From NCBI RefSeq assembly GCF_024600715.1, contig NZ_CP102332.1:6324001-6388000 (forward strand): 64,000 bases of DNA, read 5' to 3'. This document shows, one piece after another, positions 16,605 to 26,253 of the stretch. The notes under the pieces are model-generated. The model did not search any database. It was not told where the DNA came from and worked only from the letters and a program-made list of their open reading frames with translations. Position numbers and translations under genes: made by a program. Source of the stretch: Streptomyces changanensis (lineage in GTDB: Bacteria; Actinomycetota; Actinomycetes; Streptomycetales; Streptomycetaceae). The stretch's first letter is position 1. Every line of letters starts with the position of its first letter.

Positions 16605-17654
16605 TCACGCCGAGCGGCGCAGGTCCTCCGCCCGTACCGGCTCGGCGAACGGCAGCCCGCGCCCGTACCGCTCCAGCTCGTCCAGCGCCGCGTGCGCGAG
16701 GCGGCCGAGCTCGTTGCCGAGGGAGCCGGCGACGTGCGGGGTGAGCAGCACGTTCGGCAGGTCGTACAGGGGGGAGTCGGCGGGCAGCACCTCCGGCTCG
16801 GTCACGTCGAGGACGGCGTACAGCCGCCCCGACACCAGCTCCGCCGTCAGGGCGGCCGTGTCGACCAGCGCGCCCCGCGCGGTGTTCACGAGCGTCGCCC
16901 CGTCCCGCAGCAGCGCCAGCCTGTCCCGGTCGAACAGGTGACGCGTCCGCGGCAGCTCCGGCGCGTGCAGCGTCACCACGTCACTGGAGCGCACCAGCGT
17001 GTCCAGGGACACCGGCCGCGCACCGAGCCGGGCGGCCTCACCGGCCGGGAGGTACGGGTCGTGCAGCAGCAGGTCCAGATCGTGGGGGCGCAGCAGCTCG
17101 ATCACGCGCCGCCCGATCCGGGAGGCCCCGACGACCCCGACCGTCCGCCGGTGGTTGCCCGCCCCGGAGAGCAGGGCGAGCGAGTCGACCGGACCACGCC
17201 GCTCCCGGTAGGCGCGCCGAGCGTCCAGCACCCGCTTGCCCGCGAAGAGGATGGAGGCGACGGTGTACTCGGCGACGGGCCGGGCGTTGGCCGCGGCCGC
17301 CGACGCGACCACGAGGCCCCGCTCCCAGCACGCGTCCGTGACGTGGTGCTTCACCGATCCCCCCGCGTGCACGACCGCGCGAAGCCGCGGCATCCGCTCC
17401 AGCGCCGCCGCGGTCAGCGGCGGGCAGCCCCAGCCGGTCAGCAGCGCCTCGGTCCGCTCCAGCACGCCCGCGTGCGCCGGGTCGGCGAAGTCCCGGACGA
17501 CGAGCGACGGATCGGTCTCCGCGACGACCGCCAGCCGGTCCAGCGCCGTGGCGTCGAGCAGCGCGTCCCGCACCGGCGGGTCCATCGCCAGGAGGGTCCT
17601 CGGGCGGCGGCGGGACGCCCCGGTCGTCGGCAGGGTGGGCGGGGTCGTCGGCAT
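16605..17654 (-). CDS. D-isomer-specific 2-hydroxyacid dehydrogenase
   Basis: NAD(P)-dependent oxidoreductase of the D-2-hydroxyacid dehydrogenase family, 349 aa. The Rossmann fold has VGVVGASRIGRRVIELL (nucleotide loop GASRIG near 178) with the acidic residue at the end of strand 2 (LLLHDPY). Catalytic Arg in NTARGALVDT, Glu in DVTEPE and His in LLTPHVAG match the family triad. The start at 17654 was chosen for AGGAG 7 bases upstream; an upstream ATG at 17708 lacks one. A long Pro-rich first 35 residues precede the substrate domain. Substrate unknown. Confidence 0.85.
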   Translation of the reverse strand: MPTTPPTLPTTGASRRRPRTLLAMDPPVRDALLDATALDRLAVVAETDPSLVVRDFADPAHAGVLERTEALLTGWGCPPLTAAALERMPRLRAVVHAGGSVKHHVTDACWERGLVVASAAAANARPVAEYTVASILFAGKRVLDARRAYRERRGPVDSLALLSGAGNHRRTVGVVGASRIGRRVIELLRPHDLDLLLHDPYLPAGEAARLGARPVSLDTLVRSSDVVTLHAPELPRTRHLFDRDRLALLRDGATLVNTARGALVDTAALTAELVSGRLYAVLDVTEPEVLPADSPLYDLPNVLLTPHVAGSLGNELGRLAHAALDELERYGRGLPFAEPVRAEDLRRSA

Positions 17655-17852
17655 GTGTCGCTCCTGCGCGAAGCTCCGGCGGGGCACGGGCGCCGGGGCG
17701 ACGCCCATGCCCGGACCGTAACCGACGCCGGGCGGCGGCGGGGTGACGGCCGGTCCCGCGCCGTGTCGATCCGGGCGGGCGGCCCCCGCCCGCCCCCGCC
17801 CGCCCCCGGCCGTGGACGGACGGGGCCGGGGGCGGGCAGGGCCCGTGCGTCA

Positions 17853-17895
17853 GGGCCGTCCCTGACCCGGAGGGCCCGTGCGTCAGGGACGGCCC
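17853..17895 (-). terminator. Terminator at the end of the beta-galactosidase gene
   Basis: Perfect 13-bp stem GGGCCGTCCCTGA / TCAGGGACGGCCC with a 17-base loop; the upper arm contains the gene's own stop codon. The loop side also repeats AGGGCCCGTGCGTCAGGG found just before it (17838 and 17870), a local duplication. Confidence 0.6.
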
Positions 17896-19667
17896 GGGTC
17901 CGGGGTGTGGCCGACCTCGACCGCCGGGTCGTCCGCCCCGTCGAGCTCCAGCACCGCGATCTCGTTGCGCCCGGCCCGCAGCAGCGGCCACGGCAGGTAC
18001 AGCGTCCGCTGGGGCCCCCGCTCGGGCCAGTACCGCCCCAGGCAGAAGCCGTTCACCCACAGATACCCCTTGCGCAGCCCCGGCAGGGCCAGATACGCGT
18101 CGGCCGGTGCGGCGACCTCCAGGGACCCGCGCAGGAAGACCGGCCCCACCGCCTCCGACCCGCCCGCCCGCGCCCCCCACGGCACCCGCTCCGGCGTGCC
18201 GTGCCCCAGCTCCACCGCCCGCGCCGTCCAGCCGTGCAGCAGCTGCCGGTCGTGCAGCACCCGGCGGACGCCCTTGCGGTCGCCGATCCCCACGCCGTAG
18301 TTGACCCGGCCCATCGACTCCACCAGCAGCGCCAGGCGCGACCCGCCCGCGGGCACGGCCAGGCCGTCGAGCGACTCGGCGGCGTCCCGCTCCAGCACCC
18401 CGGCGGGCCGCCCGTCGACGAGCACGTGCGCCCGGTCGGCGAGCCCGTGCACCGAGAGCGGGTACGGGCCGCGGGGGCCGGGGACGCGGCTCTCGTACAG
18501 CACGAGCCCGTGCGCGACGCCCAGTTCCTCGAAGAACGGCGGCTCGGGGGCCGTCACCGGCGGGGCCGCCAGCGCGTCCAGCACGTCGAGCAGCGCCACG
18601 GCCCCGGACAGCGCCACCCGCGACGGTGGCAGCAGCGCGGCGGGCGGTTCCGGCTCGGGCAGGGGGCCGTCCGCGTACGCCGCCAGCACGTCGCGGAAGG
18701 CACGGAACTTCTCGGTGACCGCGCCCCGTTCGTCGACGGGCGCGTCGTAGTCGTACGAGGTGACGGTCGGCTGGTAGCCCGCGCCCGTGGCCGGGTCGGC
18801 GGTGTTGGCCCCCGCCCAGGTGGAGAAGTTCGTCCCGCCGTGCGCCAGGTAGATGTTGACGGAGGCGCCCGACTCCAGGACCGCGGCCAGCGCGGCGGCG
18901 GCGTCACCGGCGTCCCGCACCACGTGCTCCTCGCCCCAGTGGTCGAACCAGCCGCACCAGAACTCCATGCACAGCGGCGGGTCGTGCGGCCTCAGCCGCC
19001 GCAGCGCCGCGAACGCCTCGCGCGGCCGGCTGCCGAAGTTCACCGTCGCCAGGACACCGGGAAGGGTGCCGCCGGTCAGACGGGGCCCGTCGGGCCCGTC
19101 GGAGGTGAACAGCGGCACGTCGACGCCGCGCGCCCGCAGACCCGCCGCGAGGTGCTCCAGGTAGCCGGTGTCGGAGCCGTAGGACCCGTACTCGTTCTCC
19201 ACCTGCGCCATCAGCACGTGGCCGCCGCGCGTCACCTGGTGTGCGGCGAGGACCGGGACCAGCCGGTCGTACCAGCGGTCCACGTGCGCCAGGTAGGCCG
19301 GGTCCCGGCAGCGCAGCGCCCGCACGTCGCGGTCGGCCGCCAGCCACCAGGGCAGCCCGCCGTTGTCCCACTCGGCGCAGACGTACGGGGACGGGCGCAC
19401 GATCGCGTACAACCCCTCGTCGCGCACCGCCCGCAGGAAGCCGTCCAGGTCGGCGGGGCCGCTGAAGTCGTACTCCCCGGGGCGCGGCTCGTGCAGGTTC
19501 CACGGGACGTACGTCTCCACGGTGTTGAGGCCCATGGCGCGCAGCGCGCGCAGCCGCTGCGGCCACTGGGGCGGCAGGACGCGGAAGTAGTGCAACGCGC
19601 CGGAGAGCACGCGGAAGGGGCGCCCGTCGAGGAGGAACCCCCCGGGGGTCACGGCGAACGGCGGCAC
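17883..19667 (-). CDS. Beta-galactosidase, glycoside hydrolase family 35
   Basis: Retaining exo-beta-galactosidase of the GH35 type, 594 aa, without a signal peptide and therefore cytoplasmic. The TIM barrel starts at about residue 12 (FLLDGRPFRVLSGALHYFR). It shows NTVETYVPWNLHEP (48-61), GGLPWWL (103-109), the acid/base motif QVENEYGSYG (155-164) and the nucleophile region MEFWCGWFDHWG. C-terminal jelly-roll domains carry the galactose-binding-like segment GYLWVNGFCLGRYWPERGPQ. The GTG at 19667 follows GGAGG by 5 bases; upstream GTG 19703 has no ribosome site. It likely hydrolyses imported plant or animal galactosides. Confidence 0.85.
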   Translation of the reverse strand: MPPFAVTPGGFLLDGRPFRVLSGALHYFRVLPPQWPQRLRALRAMGLNTVETYVPWNLHEPRPGEYDFSGPADLDGFLRAVRDEGLYAIVRPSPYVCAEWDNGGLPWWLAADRDVRALRCRDPAYLAHVDRWYDRLVPVLAAHQVTRGGHVLMAQVENEYGSYGSDTGYLEHLAAGLRARGVDVPLFTSDGPDGPRLTGGTLPGVLATVNFGSRPREAFAALRRLRPHDPPLCMEFWCGWFDHWGEEHVVRDAGDAAAALAAVLESGASVNIYLAHGGTNFSTWAGANTADPATGAGYQPTVTSYDYDAPVDERGAVTEKFRAFRDVLAAYADGPLPEPEPPAALLPPSRVALSGAVALLDVLDALAAPPVTAPEPPFFEELGVAHGLVLYESRVPGPRGPYPLSVHGLADRAHVLVDGRPAGVLERDAAESLDGLAVPAGGSRLALLVESMGRVNYGVGIGDRKGVRRVLHDRQLLHGWTARAVELGHGTPERVPWGARAGGSEAVGPVFLRGSLEVAAPADAYLALPGLRKGYLWVNGFCLGRYWPERGPQRTLYLPWPLLRAGRNEIAVLELDGADDPAVEVGHTPDPGRP

Positions 19668-20173
19668 GGGCACCTCCGGCGGGACGCGGGTGCCCCGTGG
19701 CACCCCGACGGGCGGAGCCTAACGACCCCCCTCCACCGACGGCAGCCCCCGGCGCCCCGTCGCCTCCGAGCCCGCCGCCCCGGACCCTCCGCCTCACCTC
19801 CGGCCGGCCTGCCGCCCGCTGCCCGACCGCCCTGCCCCGACCGCCCTGCCCCGACCGTCCCCTGCCCCGACCGTCCCCTGCCCCGACCGCCCCCTGGTCC
19901 ACCCCGTCCGGCCCGGGCGCCCCGCCGGCCCCGCCCCGCCGGCCCGGCCCCGGCCGGCCGCGCAGGCGCACGCCAGGCCGACCTCCGCGCCGTCATCGAG
20001 CTGTGCCTCTCCGCCACCGACACCCCCGCGCGCGTCCCGCCGCCGCATCCGGCCCATCGGCACCACGAGGACGCGGGCGGGCGGCTCCTCCCACCCGACA
20101 CGCGCGACCCACGCGTGTGGGCGGGGAAAGCCCGGGTAAGCGGACGCCCTGACCGTTCGAGAGGAGCCGAGTC
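19668..20173. other. Intergenic region with GC-rich tandem repeats
   Basis: No credible gene. It holds the repeat array at 19820-19895. Just before the DUF5133 gene lies GTGT-N15-GGGTAA (20113-20137), which resembles the general-stress sigma-B promoter of streptomycetes (GTTT-N14/16-GGGTAT); this is a weak match. Confidence 0.4.
19820..19895. repeat. Degenerate tandem repeat, 14-17 bp unit
   Basis: Five successive copies of a unit like CTGCCCCGACCGTCCC, varying between CCGCC and CCGTCCCC in the last bases. Strand slippage is the likely origin; no protein reading frame explains it. Confidence 0.75.
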
Positions 20174-20401
20174 GTGCTGATGGCCCACCCCGCCGTGCTG
20201 ACCAAGCTGATAGAGGAGTACGACGCGCTCAGCAAACTGGACGCCCACAACGGCACCCCGGCCGTCCGGCAGCGGCTGGCCGACGTCGCCTACACGCTGT
20301 GCGTCTCCACCGGGACGAAGGACGTCGACGCGGCGCTCGTCGCCGCCCGCCACCAGCTCCCCGGCGCCCGCCCCGAAGACGACTCGCTCCTCACGGCGTG
20401 A
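20174..20401 (+). CDS. DUF5133 domain-containing small protein
   Basis: A 75-aa soluble protein of the streptomycete family DUF5133. The body is a predicted helical protein with the family signature AYTLCVSTGTKDVDAAL near residues 38-54 and an N-terminal helix TKLIEEYDAL. Function unknown. GTG at 20174 follows GAGGAG at 7 bases. Other members are small, often stress- or development-associated genes; a possible sigma-B-type promoter lies upstream. Confidence 0.75.
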   Translation: MLMAHPAVLTKLIEEYDALSKLDAHNGTPAVRQRLADVAYTLCVSTGTKDVDAALVAARHQLPGARPEDDSLLTA

Positions 20402-20461
20402 CGCGGCGGGCCCGCCCGGACGGTCCGGAGCCCAGGGGATCGACCCTCGGGCCCCGTACGG

Positions 20462-22402
20462 TCAGCCGGTCCCGGGCGGGCTGAGGTGGAGCAGGCACAC
20501 GTCGTCGCGCCGTGTCGGCGACAGGTCAGCGGTGAGCCGCAGGGTCAGATGCTCGGCGCCCTCCTCGTCGTTCACCGCCCCGGCCGCGACGGCGGCGAGC
20601 CGGGCGAGGCCCTCGACGATGTCCTCCGCCGGCCGCTCGACGAGCCCGTCGGTGTACAGCAGCAGATGGTCACCGGGCCGGAGCGTGAACCGCTGTTCCT
20701 CGTACGAGCACTCCGCGGTCGCGCCCAGGATGATCCCGGCGGGCGGTTCCAGGAAGCGGGCCGTGCCGTCCCGGACGAGCAGCGGCGGCAGGTGGCCGGC
20801 CTGCACCCACGTCATGGTCCGGTCCCACGGCTGGTAGCGCGCGAGGATCATCGTGGCGGTGGTGTGGCGGCCCTCGGCCGCGTGCATCAGCAGCGCGTTG
20901 AGCCGCACCAGGGCGTCGGGCAGGGGCGAACCCGTCACGATCATGCCCTTGGCGGCGAACCGCAGCTGCGCCATGGTCGCGACCGCGCCGATGCCGTGTC
21001 CGGCCACGTCCCCGACGACGAACAGGCCGCTGCCGTCGGGCAGCCCGATCGCGCTGTACCAGTCGCCGCCGACGCTGAGCCCCTCCTCCGACGGCAGGTA
21101 GAACACCTCGGTGCGCAGTCCGGCGACCGTGAGCGTCCGCTCCTGCCGGGGGAGCAGCGCCTCCTGCAGGCTCTTCGCCAGCGCGCGCTCGGCCTGCAGC
21201 AGGCCCTGCTGCACGAGGAAGGCGCGCTCGGACTCCAGCAGCGCCTGCTCGGCCCTGCGCTGCGCCGTCAGGTCCTGGTAGAGGGCGTGCACCTCGATGG
21301 CCGTGCCCGCGGGGTCGGTCACGGCCTCCGCGACGAACCGCACGTGCCGCACGCCTGACCCGGTCGCGATGCGGAACGTCCGGTCCAGCGGGCGGGCCTC
21401 CTCGCGCAGGCACCGGGCGGCCTCCGTCACCTGCGGGACGTCCTCCGGAACGACGTGCAGGGCCAGTTCCTCCCAGGCCACCGGGCCGTCGGCGGGGTCG
21501 CGCCCGAGAATCCGGTACGCCTGCTCCGACCAGGTCGCCGCGCCGGTGAGCAGGTTCCACTCGGCCCAGCCCAGGTCGCCCAGGTGCTCCATCTGGTACA
21601 GCCTGCGGGCCTCCCGGACCAGCGGGTCGTGGCAGGCCCAGGAGACGACGAGCCGCCCGCCGAGGCGCACGGCGCGCACTGTGTACGACGACTCGCCGGG
21701 CAGCCCGGCGGCGACCTCCTCGTAGCCGGACGACCCGCTCTCGTACGGCGTGCCCCTCAGCAGCGCGTCGCGGTAGCCGTGCCACAGGTCGGTGTCCGCG
21801 ACCGTCGGGTAGGTCTCCAGGACGCGCCGCCCCAGCAGCTCCCGGCCGCGCCGGCCGACCGAGTCCACCGACTCGGGGGCGGCCGCGTCGATGCGGTAGT
21901 CCGCGACATCGCCGTCGGGTGACCACAGGGGCGTGAGCAGGACCGCCGGCATCGGCAGGGTGTCGAGGACCGCCTGCACCACACCGGCGTCCGGAGCGGT
22001 GGCACCGGCGTCAGTCGCCTCCGCCGGGCCCGTCTCGGACCCCGTCACCCGTCCGCGGGCCGTGTCCGTCGGTCCGGCCGTGTCCGCGGGGCCGGCCGCG
22101 ATGCCCCGCCCCCGCGGGAGGGTCCCGAGCGGTGGGGCGGGGGAGGAGCCCCGGCGGGCTCCGCCGCCCAGCACGCTCCAGCACTCGTCGGTGACGGTGC
22201 GGCCCCGCTCGCCGGCGCGGCGGGCGAGCTCGGCGCCGGCCGCCCTGGCCGACAGCCCGTCCCGCCCCATGAGCACGCCCTTGGCACGCTCGTGGACGGC
22301 GGCGGTGGCCAGCGTGTCCTCCAGCTCCTCCACGCGGGCGCGCAACCTGGCCACCTTCCGGGCGAGCGCCTCCACGTCGGAGGCGTCGTCGTCCGTCGGC
22401 AC
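20462..22402 (-). CDS. ANTAR-PAS-PP2C (SpoIIE) regulatory phosphatase
   Basis: Multi-domain signalling protein, 646 aa. The N-terminal 75 residues look like an ANTAR RNA-binding domain (ELEDTLATAAVHERAKGVLM then LSARAAGAELARRAGER). A Pro/Ala/Thr-rich linker leads to two PAS-type sensor segments (about 130-230, LDTLPMPAVLLTPLW; about 250-370, GDLGWAEWNLLTGAATWSE). The C-terminal 230 residues are a SpoIIE-type PP2C phosphatase: VGGDWYSAI, VVGDVAGHGIGA and LLYTDGLVERP carry its metal-binding aspartates. It would dephosphorylate a STAS anti-anti-sigma factor. Start uncertain: GTG 22402, 22417 and 22435 are in frame; 22402 has the best-placed GGAGG. Confidence 0.8.
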   Translation of the reverse strand: MPTDDDASDVEALARKVARLRARVEELEDTLATAAVHERAKGVLMGRDGLSARAAGAELARRAGERGRTVTDECWSVLGGGARRGSSPAPPLGTLPRGRGIAAGPADTAGPTDTARGRVTGSETGPAEATDAGATAPDAGVVQAVLDTLPMPAVLLTPLWSPDGDVADYRIDAAAPESVDSVGRRGRELLGRRVLETYPTVADTDLWHGYRDALLRGTPYESGSSGYEEVAAGLPGESSYTVRAVRLGGRLVVSWACHDPLVREARRLYQMEHLGDLGWAEWNLLTGAATWSEQAYRILGRDPADGPVAWEELALHVVPEDVPQVTEAARCLREEARPLDRTFRIATGSGVRHVRFVAEAVTDPAGTAIEVHALYQDLTAQRRAEQALLESERAFLVQQGLLQAERALAKSLQEALLPRQERTLTVAGLRTEVFYLPSEEGLSVGGDWYSAIGLPDGSGLFVVGDVAGHGIGAVATMAQLRFAAKGMIVTGSPLPDALVRLNALLMHAAEGRHTTATMILARYQPWDRTMTWVQAGHLPPLLVRDGTARFLEPPAGIILGATAECSYEEQRFTLRPGDHLLLYTDGLVERPAEDIVEGLARLAAVAAGAVNDEEGAEHLTLRLTADLSPTRRDDVCLLHLSPPGTG

Positions 22403-22625
22403 ACGCGGGTCTTCCACCCTCCGAGCATCCCACACCCCCCTGGGCCACGCCCCGGCTCGGGGGCGTGCGCCATCCGGCCCCGAGCCCCCGCCGCCACCTG
22501 CACCGCGGTGGCCCGCAGCGTGCGCCGTCACGATCCGGCGGCTGCCCCGCCCGCGCTCGCGCCGTGCGCGGCCGTCGCGGTCCGGCGTCGGCGCGCGCGG
22601 ACGTGCGGCGCGGGGACGCCTGCGG

Positions 22626-22638
22626 TAGACACGGGTGC
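22626..22638 (+). promoter_or_regulatory. -10 element of a probable leaderless transcript
   Basis: TAGACA at 22626-22631 lies 7 bases before the GTG start of the next gene, with no ribosome site, the arrangement expected for a leaderless mRNA. Confidence 0.5.
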
Positions 22639-23133
22639 GTGCAGACCTTCCTGCCGTACCCGTCGTTCGAGGACTCCGCCCGCGCGATGGACCTCCGGCG
22701 CCTGGGCAAGCAGCGGGTGGAGGCCCTCCAGGTGTTCCGCGGGCTGACCGTCCCCGGGTACGGATGGCGCCGGCACCCGGCCGTGCGGATGTGGATCGGC
22801 TACGAGGAGGCCCTGGTCCGGTACGGCCTGGAGATGTGCGAGGTCTGGACCGCGCGGGGCCACCGCGACACCTGCGCCGACTCGCTCCTCGCCGGCTACG
22901 GCGAGCTGCGCCCCGACACGCCCGTGCGCGGTCAGGACGAGCTGGCGCGGACGGGGGAGGTGCCGCCCTGGCTCGGCGACCCGCTGTTCCACCGCAGCCA
23001 CCAGTCGGCGCTGGTCCGCAAGGACCCCGGGTACTACACGGAGTGCTTCCCCGGTGTCCCGGGCGACCTCGACTACGTCTGGCCCGCGTCGGACCGCGAC
23101 CCGGAGGCCCGCCCGGGGACCGCCCCGAGCTGA
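22639..23133 (+). CDS. MSMEG_6728 / pyrimidine-dimer DNA glycosylase-like protein
   Basis: Protein of 164 aa resembling the family that includes T4 endonuclease V (pyrimidine-dimer DNA glycosylase) and actinobacterial MSMEG_6728. Seen: the N-terminal MQTFLPYPSFEDSARAMDLR-type segment, with the family's recurrent LGKQRVEALQ (20-29), GWRRHPAVRMWIGYEEALVRYG (42-63), and HRSHQSALVRKDPGYY (119-134). Whether it cuts DNA is unproven, and a defined catalytic residue cannot be assigned with confidence. GTG at 22639 is preceded by a -10 box 7 bases away and no Shine-Dalgarno. It stands alone, divergent from the phosphatase gene. Confidence 0.7.
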   Translation: MQTFLPYPSFEDSARAMDLRRLGKQRVEALQVFRGLTVPGYGWRRHPAVRMWIGYEEALVRYGLEMCEVWTARGHRDTCADSLLAGYGELRPDTPVRGQDELARTGEVPPWLGDPLFHRSHQSALVRKDPGYYTECFPGVPGDLDYVWPASDRDPEARPGTAPS

Positions 23134-23555
23134 CCCGCCCCCGGCGCCCGCCCCGTCCGGGCGGGGGGAGACCCACCCCCACGGGGGCCGGGTGCCCGTC
23201 CCGCAGAGGCCCGGCGCTCAGGCGACGCCCCGGGAGGCCGCCGCCCGGGAACGGACGCCGTCGGCGGTCACGCGGTGCGCCGGCCCGTCGGGCAGGACCA
23301 CCGGCGCACCACCCCGGGCCGGGCCGTACGGGGAGCGGTCCGGGCCGGGGCGGAGCCCGTCCCGGGCAGGGTGGTCGGCCGTGTTGTTCGCTCGCGCCGG
23401 CCACTGCCGGGGGCCCGCCGGGCCGACGTGCGTCCGCCCGCCGGTGCCGCCGGGGGCCGGCCGGCCCCGGTGGCGGCCGCCGGGCGGGCGGCGCGGCACG
23501 TTCAGGCCCTGCGAGTGTCGTGCGGGTCTGCGGATCGGGCCCCGCCCCGGCCCGC
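23134..23555. other. Intergenic region between convergent genes
   Basis: GC-rich, with no frame that looks coding and a weak 6-bp hairpin CGCCCG / CGGGCG (23145-23163) that may end transcription of the upstream gene. Nothing else recognised. Confidence 0.5.
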
Positions 23556-25169
23556 TCAGTAGGTGTTGCGTCGCCGCAGCCGCCCCGGGCGGCCGTCCGG
23601 GTCGACGAGCAGCCGGTACGCCGGGCGGGACAGCGCCGCCGCGAGCGGTGACAGCCGGGGGGTCCGGTACGTCCGCAGCCGGCCCGGCGGGCGCGGCCCG
23701 CGGCGGCCGCCGGCGTGCCAGTCGTCCAGCGCGGCCGCGGACGCGGCGAAGGCGCGGAAGGTCTCGGCGGGGTCGCACAGCGGCTCCGGGGCGTCCGGGG
23801 AGGCGGGCTCCGCGCGGTCCAGGTGCTCCCGCGCCAGGGTCAGCCGCAGCTCCCGCGCGTAGCGGCGCGCCCCGTCGCCGAGACCGCCAGGGTCGCGCGG
23901 CTCACGGGGGTCGGCGGCCTCGTCCAGGACGGCGCAGCTGAGTTCGGAGTCGTGGGTCCACGAGCGGAGGTTGACGTTGTCGGAGCCGACGACCGCCCAC
24001 ACGTCATCGATCACGCAGACCTTCGCGTGGACGTACACGGGCGTCCCGGCGTGGTTCTCCAGCCCGTACACGGCGACCCGGTCGCCGCCGGCCCGGCGCA
24101 GCCCCTCCAGCGCGGCGATCCGGCCGACGAGGCTCGCCGGCAGCGCCAGCCGCCCGTCGGACTCGGGGAAGGACGGGACCACGGCGACCAGCCGCAGGCC
24201 GGGGTGGGCGCGGAGGGCGTCGGCGAAGCACCGCACCACGTCCGTGGACCACAGGTACTGGTCCTCCAGGTAGATGAGCGACCGGGCGCGGCGCAGCGCC
24301 TTGAGGTAGGCGCGCGCGATGCTGCGCTCGCCGTCGGGGGCGAAGTCGTATCCGTGCACCAGCCGCCGCGGGTAGGTGCGCAGCACCTGCACGGCGCGGG
24401 TGCCGCGGGGCGGCGGGTCGGGCAGTTGGGGCGGCAGCGGGTCGGCCCGGGTGTCCTCGTGGCGGAGGAGCCCGCGCAGCCGGGACAGGGGGCTGCGGGT
24501 GAGGGGTGCGGGGTCGTCCCAGCGCTCGCGGAAGCACGCCTCCACGTCCCCGACCGCCGGGCCGCGCACCGCCAGCTGGATGTCGTGCCACGGCGGGTGC
24601 GGCCCGTACGCGTCGGCGATGGGCAGCGCCTGCGGGTCGCCCAGGTGCTCGGCGTCGTCGCGCCGGTTGTGGCACAGGTCGGTGCTGCCGACGAAGGCGA
24701 CGTCCCGCTCGGGGCGGTCCGGGTGCCGCAGGACGACGTACTTCTGGTGGTGCGAGCCGCCCGGGCGCACCCGCATGTCGAGGAGGTACTCGCCGCCGGC
24801 CGCCTCGATCACCTCGCCCAGGTGCCGGTTCTGCTCCGCGCTGAACCGGAAGCGGTCCAGATGCGAGCGCCACACCAGTCCCTTGACGATCACACCACGG
24901 CGCGCCGCGTCGGCGAGGACGGCCCCGATCCCGCTGCCCTCCCCGTCCAGCCGCTCGTCGGGGTCGCCACGCCAGTCGGTGAAGAGGCACAGTTCACCGG
25001 CGCGCTGGGCACGGACCGCGGCGAGCAGTTCCGCGAAGTACGCCGCGCCGTGGACGAGCGGGCGCACGTCGTTGCCGGTGGACCACGCGGCCTCGCCGCG
25101 CCGGCTGTCCAGGCGGACGGCCGGATTGCCGCGTTCCGTCGCGGTCAGCAGCCAGTCGGTGGGTTCCAC
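23556..25169 (-). CDS. Phospholipase D family protein
   Basis: Phospholipase D-superfamily protein of 537 aa with two phosphatidyltransferase-type half-domains and no signal peptide. Motif 1 is HHQKYVVLRHP near residues 165-175, followed by FVGSTDLCHNRRDD. Motif 2 is YVHAKVCVIDD near residues 390-400, followed by VVGSDNVNLRSWTHDSE. Motif 2 keeps the full HxKxxxxD spacing; in motif 1 an arginine stands where the classical aspartate is expected, as in many actinobacterial members. It may hydrolyse phospholipids or nucleic acid phosphodiesters. GTG at 25169 follows GGAGGA at 6 bases. Confidence 0.82.
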   Translation of the reverse strand: MEPTDWLLTATERGNPAVRLDSRRGEAAWSTGNDVRPLVHGAAYFAELLAAVRAQRAGELCLFTDWRGDPDERLDGEGSGIGAVLADAARRGVIVKGLVWRSHLDRFRFSAEQNRHLGEVIEAAGGEYLLDMRVRPGGSHHQKYVVLRHPDRPERDVAFVGSTDLCHNRRDDAEHLGDPQALPIADAYGPHPPWHDIQLAVRGPAVGDVEACFRERWDDPAPLTRSPLSRLRGLLRHEDTRADPLPPQLPDPPPRGTRAVQVLRTYPRRLVHGYDFAPDGERSIARAYLKALRRARSLIYLEDQYLWSTDVVRCFADALRAHPGLRLVAVVPSFPESDGRLALPASLVGRIAALEGLRRAGGDRVAVYGLENHAGTPVYVHAKVCVIDDVWAVVGSDNVNLRSWTHDSELSCAVLDEAADPREPRDPGGLGDGARRYARELRLTLAREHLDRAEPASPDAPEPLCDPAETFRAFAASAAALDDWHAGGRRGPRPPGRLRTYRTPRLSPLAAALSRPAYRLLVDPDGRPGRLRRRNTY

Positions 25170-25344
25170 GGGGGGTCCTCCGGCCGTCGGGTCGTGCGTG
25201 GCCTTCCGGGTACCCCGCCGCGACCGGCCCATCCGGCCCATCCGCGCGCCCCGCCGGCCGCCCGCGCGTCCCGAGGGCGCGTCCACCGGCGCGGGCGCTC
25301 CCGGAGCGTGACGCTGGCGGGGGTGGAGCACGGGTCGCCGACGG

Positions 25345-25391
25345 CCGAGGTCCCGCCCGCGGCGCACGGGGCGTCGTGGGCGGGACCTCGG
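25345..25391 (-). terminator. Strong terminator hairpin
   Basis: Perfect 14-bp stem CCGAGGTCCCGCCC / GGGCGGGACCTCGG with a 19-base loop, 60 bp downstream of the secreted-protein gene. Confidence 0.7.
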
Positions 25392-25452
25392 TGGAGCGGA
25401 GCGGGACGCGGGGCGGCGCCGTGCCGGACGATGCCGCCCCGCAGCCCGTCGA

Positions 25453-26253
<801 letters not shown>

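Noticed and set aside
16128..20180. A 1350-codon open frame opposite the hydroxyacid dehydrogenase and beta-galactosidase
   Set aside because: It is Arg/Pro/Gly-rich with no motif, and lies antisense to genes with clear catalytic motifs; GC-rich DNA leaves antisense frames open.
23218..23778. Small minus-strand gene in the 23.2-23.6 kb gap
   Set aside because: It overlaps the phospholipase D 3' end in another frame, with no ribosome site or sensible composition.
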